Made by a program: the position numbers and the translations under genes. From Zygnema cylindricum (Eukaryota > Streptophyta > Zygnematophyceae > Zygnematales > Zygnemataceae), in contig JBBHKE010001946.1 in the NCBI GenBank assembly GCA_037447655.1, forward strand, positions 1-59,564: a stretch of DNA of 59,564 bases. Reading direction: 5' to 3'. Below, in pieces: positions 1-10,904 of the stretch (its first letter is position 1; the number at the start of each line of letters is the position of its first letter). The notes below the pieces were generated by a model. The model did no database searches. It saw nothing but the letters and a program-made list of their open reading frames with translations, and had not been told where the DNA came from.

Positions 1-315
1 GTGTTTTTTTGAGGAGGAAAGTTGAACAGTTTAAACAACATTTTGCAAAAGGAAGTTGTCTTTAACAAACTTCATTATGTACTCAGGTTTGCAAAGATGA
101 AACATATTACATTAGCTCGTGTTTTATAAAATTAAATTTGAATACATTTGAAAATTCATCATAACTTATACTCATAAATTTTGACAAGTGTGATGATGAG
201 AGCCCTATGAATGCAATTAACAACTGTTTGTACCATTTTTTTACATTATTATATTTTGTTCCAAAAAATTGGAAGGTATGTAGAAGCGTGGATTAACAGA
301 TGGATGGCGTTACAG

Positions 316-3300
316 GTCTTTTTATAACAACTATTTCAGTGGAAGCCTTCCATCGTCCATATGTCAATTGACGAACTTGCAGACGATGTAAGACTAACTT
401 ATACACTGAGCCAACTCCTCTAAAATGGGGTAGATTTTCTTCAAAAATGCTACTCTATGTCAAGAAATCCTTTGGCAATTTTCTCTTTCAAATTTGCTAT
501 TTTTTGTTGTGCATTAGTTCATGAATATCTACTATGTGGATAATTCTTAGTAGACAGTTTTTGCCCAATGTTAAACTCTTCCAAAGATTTTACAATTGAT
601 AACAATGCAAAGATAGTGGTGGAAGGCGTGAGGGAGATCGAGGGGTAGAGGGATAGGAAATGGGTGGGTGAGAAAAGGAGGGAGGGAGAGGGCAAAAGAG
701 AAGGGGAGAAGGGGACAAACCCCAACATTATAGTTAGTGTGGATGTAGTGTGGATGTGATAAAATCAGAACTCTATCCCCAACCCTATACCTCCCTATAC
801 AATCACTCTTAAAGGTTGCATGCAAATCGGTCCACCAACACAAAAGATAGTAGAGGTTGAAGATATTGTGGTTGGGTTTAGACCACAGCTCTACACCCAT
901 CCCCACATTTCCCCTCTCCCTCACAATCATATCTAGAGTTACATGCTTGCCCTCAACCACATGAGTGGAATGCAGTTTTAAACAATAGTTCATGTTCATT
1001 TTTCTTAAGTTGATTGTTTTGGCCCAAACAAATATACGTTAATAGAGGAAGGGGTGCTGATGGGGTGGATGACGTCATAGAAACTTTTGGTACAACCAGT
1101 TGAAAGGAAGCATTCCATCGTGCATCGGTCAAATGACAAAACTCGAGCAAATGTAAGATTTAATTCTACACAGTGGAGGGGAGGGGAGCGTTGGGGAAGG
1201 GGAGGACGAGATTGAGGGGAGGAGTAAGAAAAGGAGGCGGGGACTATGGCGAATGAAAGCGGAGAAGCAAATCGAGGGAGGGAAGGAAGGAAGGAAATCG
1301 GATAAGGCATGAGACAATGGGCAAAATAAGAATCAAACAAAATCAGGGATCAGACAATCAGAAAATCATGATCAATCAGAAGAAATGTTGGAAGTGGATG
1401 GGATTAAAGAGTAAACGAGGGCTCGACACATGGTGGTAGGGAGGGGATGGGAGGGGAGGCGAGAAGAGGTGGAAGTAAAAGAACGGATGACAGACAAAGG
1501 GAGAGGAAAGTGGAGGGGGACGACTAGAGTGATAAGAAGGGTGATATTTTGAATCTTTGTAAACAAAACGAGATGTTGGTTTGGGTTACCATACCTTGTG
1601 TTGTTTTCAAGGCATGAGCAAAATTCCAAATATAGAAAGAAGAAGTTTTCTTTATTCAATAAAGTTACAAAATATAATAGTGAAAGGTTAAAACACCAAA
1701 TAAACAAGAATTGATTGAACAAGATGTTTTGTTTCCATATTGCGCATGCATATATCGATTCAATGTTTCTGTCTTCTAGCAAAATATGGAATTGACATTT
1801 TGCAATAGCTTTTTTTATCACAATGTGAAAAATGCTCAAAATGTCGTACAAAAATGAATGGAAATTCAATAACACAAAAAGAAATAAAAAAATTGCATAA
1901 ACTCACCGAACATAGCTCATACTCATTTCTTCTTAGTTTTATATCCGGTACAAATAAACAAAAAGAATTCAGAAGGTGGGCGATTTGATGGAGTTGATGG
2001 CGTTACACTGATATATCTTGCAACTGATTGTCATAGATATTTAGAAAACAACCAGTTGAGTGGAAGCATTCCATCGTCCATCGGCCAACTGAAATCCCTC
2101 ATAAGATTGTAAGACAAAGTCCAACACAAAGCGAAATGCTATATCTAAAATGAGATAGAATTCTGTCCAAAGTAGTGCGTAATGGAATCAAATGTGTTAG
2201 CTTATTTTTTGTGTTTTATTTTTTGATTTTTAAAACCACTAATTGCTACAAATTTTATAATGTTTTCTAAAAAAAGCCTAAGCATAATGCTCAACTGTCT
2301 TAAATCATTTTTAATTAATAAATTATTTAACTTTACGTGAAGAAGGGCAGGAGGGGGGGGGGGGTAAAGGCGGAAGGGAGACCATCATTCCATAAAAATA
2401 GTTAATATGGTTGTGGAGCTTAAACATATTCCCTTTCCCCACCTCCCCCCGCCTCTTCTACATGGAAGCTTACTTTCACCCCTCTTTATGGGCTGGATAG
2501 AGTTACAAAGACGTAAATAACAACCAATTGAGTGGAAGCCTTCCAGATTCCATCGGTCAACTGACAAAACTCCACACCTTGTAAGACAGAATCCTAAGCA
2601 AAGCCAAATGTTATTTAAAAAATGAGATAAAATTTCCCCTAATATGGTGCTTAATGGTAATAAATGTGTCAGCTCAACTTTGATTTTTAAATTACTAATT
2701 GTTATGATTTTTATCATGTTCACAACATAAACTCCTAGCTGAATGTTCAACTGTCCTATAATTGTCAAAAATAATGAACAATATAACTCTATGCATGAGG
2801 AGAAGGGGAAAGAGATGGGAAAGTAAAGGTGGAGGAAAGATGACGCTCCCATTTGAATACTTTATATGGTTGGGGAGCCTAATACCAAAACCCATTTCGA
2901 TTCCCCACATCCCATACCTTCCCCATATAGAAGCTTACCCTCACCCCTTATTGATGGGTTGGATGACGTCACAGATCGTTAGATAACAACCAGTTCAGTG
3001 GAAGCATTCCATCGTCCATTGGTCAACTTCCGCACCTTTGGTTTTTGTAAGAAACGAAATATAACAACAAAACAGTATATATAGACATGTATAATAAACG
3101 AAGTTAAATAACACAGTTCCAAACATCGTGGGGGTGGGGGTGGGGGTGGGGGGTGGTGAGTGTGGGGCAGTGCTCATCTCTCTCTTTTACATTCACAATT
3201 TATGACTTAACTCTCCTTTTAGTTGCCATTTATTGATCTCATATGACTAGGTGTTTAAACAAAGAGCGGGTGAAAGAAATATATAGATGGTGAGCGTGTG

Positions 3301-6185
3301 AAATAGGGGATGGCTATACACGGAAAAGGAGGAAGAGAATGCCGTGAAGAAAGGACGGTAGGGTGATGGTAAAAATGGAAAGAGAGAGAGAAAGACGTGG
3401 TTAGAAGTGAGGGAGGCATATGCGATAAGAGTTGGGTGCAGTATGGTTAAAAGTGGGTCGAGAGAGTGTGGTGGTTAAGATACAGACGGAGTTTTAAGGG
3501 GGAGGGAAAGTTTGTGAAAGGATGAAAGAATAAGTAACATGAAGGGAGTGTTAGTAAAAGGGGAAGAAAAAATTGTGGCTATAAGAGGTAGAGATTGTGA
3601 AAGTAGCAGTAAAAAGGGAGGGAAAGACTAGCCGCTTGAGAGAACGGAGAGGGTTGAGAGTGACAAAGAGATGGAGTTGATATTAAAAGATGGGAGAGGG
3701 TCACGGTAAGAGGGGTTTGTGGAAATGATGGCAGAAAAGGGAGTAGTTGTAGCTCCGGGGGGGGGGAGAGGGTGGTTGTGGAAAAGAGAGAGAGTGAGAG
3801 AAGCTGGTCTTTATATAGGGACAGCGACATTTACGGTCAAAATGGAGGGGAAAGTGTTGTTCGAAAGGGGAGGAGGGCGAACAATGAAGGGTGTAGTGGC
3901 CAACAAAAAGTTGAAAGCTCGTCTCTGCCTCTCTTCTCCTCTCACCTTTACATAAAAATTCTCTAATCATTTTTTTTCGGCCTATTTTTATTTAAGAAGG
4001 AATGCGAAGAGACTGGAGTGAGTAATGGTAGGAAGAAAAAAATAATGGAAGGAAAGGAAAGGAAGAGGAGGAGAAATGAGATGAAAGGAGAGAGAGAAAG
4101 AGGGGACAAGAATGCAGGAGAGAGAAGCGGATTGAAAAAGTGAGGGAAGTGAGTGGAGGTGATAGAAAGGATAGGAGAGGAGGGAAGGGTTTGGAAGGAA
4201 GAGGAGGGCAAAGGGTTTTGAAAGTGAGGTTAAATTGAGGGAGGAAGAGAGCGGAGACGAGTGGGGGAAAAAAGAAGAAAAGGAAAAGCAAAGGAAGGAT
4301 GGGGACAGGATTCCTAATAAAGAGGTTAGAACTTTAAATGTCTTTAAAATAAAAAAAGAGAAGAAGTTAAAGATCAACTTTAAGGAAAGAACATCGATAG
4401 AGTTCCACGTTAGGCTCAAAGGTTTCAGCAATATAATAAAACATTATGTTTTTTTTTCAAAAGTTATTGTTAACAAAACTGAAACAAAATTAGAGTTGAG
4501 AAATTGAAGGACATCATGAATATGAATAGGCAAAAAAAAGAGCCAGATTTTGAAAATTTGTAAATACATATATCATAGGCTTCCCGCTAACTTTATTATA
4601 TTTTAAGAAAAGATACCAATAGACAATAAAAAGTTTAAAACACATAATAAATGAAGACAAAAATGTAATAAAAAAAATATTGTTTATACCAAAAAAAATA
4701 AAAAATAGTAAAACGAAGTTAACAACTCCAAATATGGAAACTAACGGGACGATAAGGCGCTTGTGGGAGGGTAAGGGGGGAGGTGGGATCACCCCCTCAC
4801 ACTCCCTCTCACAATTCCAACTTTAATACATATATAAATCTTTTGCATTTATTTTTATGTTTTTTATTAACGTTTTTACTTTTTTTTTTTGTCATTCGTT
4901 GTATTTCTTAGGGTCTTAAAAATGACAAGATTGTGCAAATCTAAATAATCATTTCAAGATAAAAAAAAGGATGACTTTGTCACGGTAAAAAATGAAATCC
5001 AAAAAACAATTATACCAAATGCCTTTATTTACTAAAAGTCCGTAAAAAAAAAATTGTTTTGAAGAGAAAAGACGAGAACCAAAAAGATCCCCCTCTTCTT
5101 TCCCTTTTGCCACCGCCCAACGTTTATTAAATATAAGGGTGTATAGAGAAAACAAAGAAAAAATTCCTTCTTTTACAAGCTACGTTTATATGAAAGAGTG
5201 TGAGAGTCCGAGCATAATCAAAATTCTAACTCCTTCTCCATTTCCATTGACGAATTTTGTGAACAGTTTTTTTCAGTTCAACTATTTCAGTGGGCCCCTT
5301 GTTCTAGCCACCGGCCGCGCTGACTGTGTTGGCTGCGTTGACTGTAACGGGTTTGAAGGAAACTGTCTGACTGCCTCGAGCATCCCATCGCGATGCGGCC
5401 CCAGCAACCAGCGAAGCAAGAGTGATTGCGAAGCATTCTGCAATGCCACGCAGGCTGGAGGGCCTTGTGGGGGAAACGGCATGTGCTCCAATAGCACAGA
5501 CGGGACAACACGGAAATGCGCTTGCAACCAAGGCTACACTGAGGCAGCAAGCAAATACACGTGCAAAGGTGCGAATGGTTTGCGCTAATTTGCCTACGTA
5601 AAATTGGATTGCCTTTTCACAGCAATAGAAATATGCACATTTTCCGGTGTTGTGGTCTCATGCCTCTCACAATTTCATTTTTGTAGTGAATATAAATTCA
5701 TGGAATTTCAAATCAAATGTTTTTTATTGTGTTCTAATATTTAAGAACTCTTATTAGATTGCACAATTTTTTTCACTATTTTTGGAAAGCTTTTTGATTT
5801 TTGGTACATGATGAAACCTGTAAAAAAAATCCTATAATTGATTTGTTTTGAAGCAACAGTTTTTACCCAAAAAAACGGGGTCTAAGGCTTTGACGAATAT
5901 GGTTTTTCGAACAATAAAGATTTGTTTTCTTTTCCAGTACTAAATCAACCACCTCCACTAAGTTCACCACGTTTTGGACCACCTCCATTGCTACCAACCC
6001 GCCCACCTCTTTCACCTCCTCCTTCACCACCGCTTAGATCACCTCCCCTTCCCCTTCCCCCTCCTCTTTCACCTCCCCGTTTACCTCCTCCTTCAAAATC
6101 CCCTCGCCCACCTCCTTCACCCCTTCGTTCACCTCTTCCACCACCTGCACTCAACCCAAAGCCTCCAATTCCTCCACCCGTATGA
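316..6185 (+). CDS. Gene A: LRR / EGF-like / proline-rich secreted protein, 5' end outside window
   Basis: Proposed exons: 316-387, 1081-1152, 2037-2108, 2509-2580, 2975-3046 (each exactly 72 bp and one LRR), 5267-5568 (last LRR plus Cys-rich EGF-like module) and 5938-6185 (proline-rich tail, TGA stop). All introns start GT, and exon phases agree, giving 303 codons including the stop in this window. The repeats read like NNQLSGSIPSSIGQL, the plant-type LRR consensus. The Cys-rich exon carries CNATQAGGPCGGNG and RKCACNQGY. The tail is rich in SPPP and LPPP, as in extensin-like wall proteins. There is no transmembrane or kinase segment before the stop, and the stop position is shared with gene B. 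Signal peptide and LRR cap should lie to the left. The acceptor of exon 2509-2580 is AA, not AG, so this copy may skip that repeat or be decaying. By inference it is a wall or matrix protein; the ligand is unknown. Confidence 0.75.
2037..2974 (+). repeat. Tandem exon-plus-intron LRR units
   Basis: The exons at 2037 and 2509 and their following introns (about 400 and 394 bp) are alike along their length. Both introns begin gtaagaca, continue with an AAATG...AAATGAGATA block, and end in a C-rich stretch, AAGCTTAC and a GGATG/GGATAG...TTACA or GTCACAG acceptor. A unit of about 0.47 kb carrying one 72-bp LRR exon has therefore been duplicated in tandem. Confidence 0.6.
2509..2580 (+). other. Gene A LRR exon with lost splice acceptor
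   Basis: In gene B the matching exon is preceded by gttacag. Here the site reads gttacaa, followed two bases later by a new AG at 2509-2510. Using that AG (exon from 2511) would shift the frame by two, while skipping all 72 bp keeps the frame. The encoded repeat itself is intact (LSGSLPDSIGQL). Confidence 0.6.
3130..3153 (+). other. G-quadruplex-type G-runs in intron of gene A
   Basis: Four runs of five or six G separated by single T, about 85 bp after an LRR exon. The matching place in gene B (about 47278) has only short G runs, so the tract expanded or arose after the duplication. Confidence 0.7.
3200..4330. repeat. Polypurine (GA-rich) intron tract of gene A, duplicated in gene B
   Basis: The coding strand of the intron between the last 72-bp exon and the EGF exon is strongly GA-rich for about 1.1 kb. 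The equivalent tract of gene B is 47290-48330. The base skew opens long Ser/Pro/Phe/Leu-rich frames on the minus strand, which I read as artefacts. Confidence 0.65.
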
Positions 6186-8160
6186 AGGTGAAGCTTAAAC
6201 AACAATGGAAGCTTTTATATTATAACCCTTCTTAATCATCTTACACTATATTGGAATGTAGCCACCAATCTGGGAAAAAAAACTTTTTTCCTCCAAAATT
6301 ATTTCATAAGAATAACTAGGCACAACCCAATCACTTGTTTGCAAAATGTTACAGTTTATGTTGAGCTCATTTTTGGGCTAATAGTTGTGAGATTTTCACG
6401 AAAAAAAAATCATCAGTAAAAAATTGACGGTTTTGAGAATCTGAATTAGAATAATTAAATTTGTTGATTTTGCAAATTTGCTTTCACCTTTTTGAATAAT
6501 GTGATGCATCTAATACAAGACAGAGAAATGAAAGGATTTTTTTTTTTAAAGTAGCACATGCATATAGGAGCAATGATTTGAAGTTTTTTTTTTAATCATC
6601 ATCATCATTAAATTTCGAACGTGTTATCATAATGTGATGCACCTTTTACACGCTAGAGAAGTAGTAAGGATTTTTAGAATTTAAGAAGGTATACTGTGGT
6701 ATAATTTTGCAAATCTTTGATAAATAACCATCAACATAAGCTCTGATAGTGTTGAAACCACTTTAAAAATGACAACCACAATGTTTGTATTACAACAAAG
6801 TTATTTTCTCGTTTGTTCTACATTTAAAAAGTGAAATCGATGACGAAACTAAAGTTTGTGAGCTTGACGTATCATCAATTAATAATATTAAAGGTGGACA
6901 CATTTAAATATTATGTAGCTAATTAAAACACTATGGCTATGCGTAAAGATCCCATCATATTGAGTGGATAACGTGACTTCCTCATTTTTCCCATCAATAA
7001 CAAACTTACTCTATTTGCCTTGCTATTAACGGTAGCTAACGTACAACTCTAAATTTTTCGTTTTTCCCAAACAAACAAAGGACCTATCACTTCATTATGT
7101 TTTGCTATTAAATTTGTAGTCACATTGAATGCCCCGTATTAACCTTTGATAACATTACCAAGACTCTTGATGTTTGGAAAAGCAGAGAAATCGCCTAATG
7201 TTTCATCTTCGATCAAATCTTTGAAAGTGAACGACTATGATTAACTGAAGGCTTGGGCCATACTTGAGTTTAAAATCCAAAAGAGGATAGTAGTGGATAC
7301 AAAGTTGGAGCAATAGAAAAACCTTACGAGATTGAGTCGTTCCCAAAAGGAGGGCTAAAAAGGAAATTTCATATAACTCAAATGACAATATAAGAAATCT
7401 TGGTTATGTCTCAAATTAGAGAAACGACACTATGACTGTTGAAGATTGCTCTTTCTTGAAATACATTAGGTGACAAAATGGAATGTTCAAAAGTATGGAA
7501 TGTGATTTGGCAAAAGGAGTATGATGCAATAACCCTAATCTTGATATTTGGTAATATAAAACCTTTGAGATTTTGTCTCCTTGAATTTTTGTGATGCCAA
7601 AAAAAATTGGCACTTCGTGACGCCTATCCTCTATTTTGCCTCTACATCTAAAACTAAAACTCAAAAACCATTTTTGATATGGTTATTATTTTTTCAATTG
7701 TCTATTGCACTTCTAACAATAATAACTGATGTAAACGGCAAAAATGTTCTAGTGTTTTTTAATGAAAGTCAATACAACATTTAGTCACTGTAATCGCCTA
7801 ATGAAAAATCATTCATAACTAGGTTGTTGAAAAAAATCTCCAATAGCTGACGTGACAAAAAAAAAATCTTGGTAATGTCGCAAATAAGGGAGACCTTTAT
7901 CATATCAAGAAGCCTACAAATATTTGCTTTTCTTTTTATGGGTTACACGTTTCTTGTTTTCTCATGTTAGTATACACGAATCTAAAGCTATTCAAATAAA
8001 ATCCAACTATTTTAGATAAATATTTTGATTGTGTACGTTTCTTAATCCAAGTGTAATTTCAAGGCAACACTACGTTTAATCAAAAACAAGTACATTGCAA
8101 AATATGTTGGTCATCAAGTTTAGGAGATGGAGAGGAAGAGGAAGAGGGAGAGGGAGGGAT
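6186..8160. repeat. 3' flank of gene A, also present behind gene B and at 40.7 kb
   Basis: Non-coding AT-rich sequence. It aligns in order with 50127-52380 behind gene B; its last 0.45 kb (from about 7700) also aligns with 40730-41180 and partly with 38910-39060. I see no coding potential; it marks the boundary of the duplicated gene module. Confidence 0.65.
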
Positions 8161-9740
8161 GGAGAGAGATAAAGAGAGACACACACAGAAAGGAGTATTC
8201 GATTTAGTATGGGAGGGTCGAGTGTCTGCCCATAGCATCGATCATCCCTCCCCACCATCACCACCCTACCCCGCTCCTCACCCCTATTTATCCTTGGGAA
8301 ATTTAAGGCCCCCATCCCACCCCCCCCTCTCCCTCCACCCGCCCTCCCCCTCTCCTATATTTAATGAGGTAGACAAAATTTTCCTCCCCCCTCTTCGGCC
8401 CCACCATCCACAAATATTTAGTGTGGTAGTCGAATATATTCCAAACATAACGAACGAGGCGGGGCCATCCCCTCCCCTTCCCTTCCCCCGCCACCCTTGC
8501 TCGCGTGTTTTCCCAAAATCTACTCAAAAAATTAACGTAAAAACTATGAGCCAATAGGAAAGGGTACCCAAAACAAAAAAAAACCCCAATAGTAACGCAA
8601 AATGGAGCATCCAATAAAAAAAAGTAACGCAAAATGGAGCATCCAATAAAAAATATATAAAGGGTGAAAAATGTCATAAAGATCTTAAGAAAATAAAAAG
8701 GTAGGGAAAGGGATTGGAATTGCAGCAAAAGAGCCCAATAGCACAATAAATGAGAAAAAAAAAGGAAAAAAAAAAAACAAAAACAAAAAACTTGAATAAA
8801 TCATAACAACCACATGGAAAGAAGGAAAACCAAATGAAAAAAATACTAAAATAAGACGTATATCTTAACACCTCCCCCCTCTTCCTCCCCCCGTCTCACC
8901 ATCAAAACTTTCAATTTTTCATTCCTTTTGCTGCCTTCAAAATCGCCCACCAACACTGCTCTTTTCTCCCTCTTTATCCCTCTCCCCCACTTATTTTTCC
9001 TATCCCAACACTCACCTTTGCCCTCGCCCCTGTTCCCACCATCCACTCTCCCACTCTTGTAACTTCCCCTCCTATATATTCTCATGTATTTTTGTTTTTT
9101 TTAAAGAGCATCTCTCTCCTCCTCATCCACATCCCATCCCTCCATTCTTCCCTAGCCCATCGGGTACCTCCTCCCACTGTATTTCCCTCTCCTATCCCCT
9201 TCCTCTCTCCCCTCCTTTTATCCCTAATTTTTTTTTATTTATGAAACGCATTCCCCATCCCGTTGACTCCCCAATTGTTACCCAATGGACCACACAACAA
9301 CCTCCTACCACCTCCCTCAACCCCTCGTTCTTCCCGCCACTCTTCTCCTCCCCTACCTTACCTGTCCCTCTTCCCCTCAATCAACCTTCTCTCTTCCATC
9401 TTTTCCCGCTCACTCTTCCACTCCCACTTACCCTCCATTTCTTCCTCCTCCATTCCCTCTCTCTTCCCTACTTTTGCTACACCCTCTCCTTTCCCGCTTA
9501 CATCCCTTTCAACCTCCCTCTTCCCCTCCTTCCTCACACCATCTCCTCTCCTTTGACACCAATACCCACATCCCGGCGCTTTCCTACATCCCTATGCACC
9601 ACCCTAAGGTGGGTGGTCTCCACTATTCCCCGTCATCTCCAACATTGAATCTCCATTACTACTCTATTTCCATACCATTTCAATCCCATAAGTGTCCACA
9701 CTATAAGTATGTCCACGAGATACCATAAAGGTTGACCTCA
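8100..9740. repeat. Low-complexity GA and CT tracts
   Basis: 8120-8190 is (GGA)n-like, 8230-8520 and 8870-9720 are polypyrimidine with many CCT and TCC. A 32-bp unit (agtaacgcaaaatggagcat...) occurs twice in tandem at 8591-8653. Open frames here are Pro/Ser/Leu-only products of base skew; I call no gene. Confidence 0.6.
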
Positions 9741-10900
9741 TGTGTATGCCCAATTTCTTTGGGCTTGGTGTATCCGTTTAACCATTTTAACCCTTTGGGA
9801 GGCAATCCTCAAGTGATATGTCCTTCGATGAGGACATGTCCCCCGATTCCTATTCAGTTAATGTCCTTTTATTGAAGACTATGGTCGCTAATTGTTGGCG
9901 CCGCCAATGTGTACTTATGATCCCCCTAAACTTGTGTTTGGTGTCGAATATTACCTAAGGTTCTCCCTTTCATGTTTCCCCTAAAACTTGAATGTCCTTT
10001 GAAGGATTGAAGATAAACAAATGAACAATAGATACACTACATATATATTCCTCCTACACTCAATACGCTAATAAAACGTCTAAGTACAAAGCACTCCTTA
10101 CTCCAATCTAATTTACACCTCCAAAAATATACTAAATGCTCACCTAAAGTTTACGAGCATCCGCAAACCCAAAAAGATTAAAAAACTACGTGGAACTATC
10201 ATAAAAATTTATAGGACCGACAATACCTACGTTTGTCGCATTCACTTCACAACGTAAGATCCGAATCTGATTGAACTGACAAAACCTATGCGACCGAATT
10301 TGACCAACACGGTGATGAATGGCGGACAATGGGCGAGGGCGTCGATAGATGCTCACGAAAGAAGGAATATATTCATGGTAATCCTACGTAGCATTTTGAA
10401 CCAAATGTCGATGTACATATTTGTAGAACATAATTTTGTCTCTTTGCTAATTAGTTAATTAGTGTAGATGGTTTTCAATATGACATACCTTGTTTATTCG
10501 GGTATACGCACAGTAGTTGTGTAGTTGTGTCAGGTAGCTAGCTGTACTGCCGTTATGCCTTTGTACATTTAGTAGGTGTTGCTTCAGTGTATGTATGTAG
10601 GACTTAGTCATTTTGAAGTTAGGAACAATTTGTATCAAAACGTGTATTCAGATTTTGGTAAGTTTATCTAGAATATCTCAAAGATCTCTGAACAAAATTA
10701 CTTTATATTTTTTATGTGTGTTCCTCCTGTTGTCATTTACATTTTAGTTCATTTGCAGAGTTGTTGCGTCTATGGTTTGTGAATTACCAACTCTTAAAGA
10801 TTTGCAAAGTTATTGCATCTCTAGTTTGTGAATTACCAACTGTTGAGGTTTTTGTTTTTTAGACAGATTTTTTGTGAAACTTACATGCTTGTTTTAGTTT
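9741..10900. other. No gene recognised; one short tandem repeat
   Basis: Only a two-copy imperfect tandem repeat of about 49 bp stands out at 10752-10848 (copies share ttgtgaattaccaact). It lies just before the Copia gag relic and may belong to that element's leader or LTR, but no LTR ends could be placed. Confidence 0.4.
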
Positions 10901-10904
10901 TGAG

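Noticed and set aside
3579-4431. Several minus-strand open frames of 80-150 codons, Ser/Pro/Phe-rich
   Set aside because: They are caused by the GA-rich intron strand; no start context, domain or conservation as protein, and the equivalent frames in gene B differ.
6186-6200. Possible donor (aaggtgaag) just after the stop of genes A and B, hinting at further exons
   Set aside because: An in-frame stop precedes it at the same place in both copies (TGA and TAA), so the proteins end there.
9241-9728. Overlapping plus-strand frames of 97-147 codons, Pro/Ser/Leu-rich
   Set aside because: All three frames are open because of a polypyrimidine tract; nothing resembles the ordered Pro-rich exons of genes A and B, and there is no duplicate.
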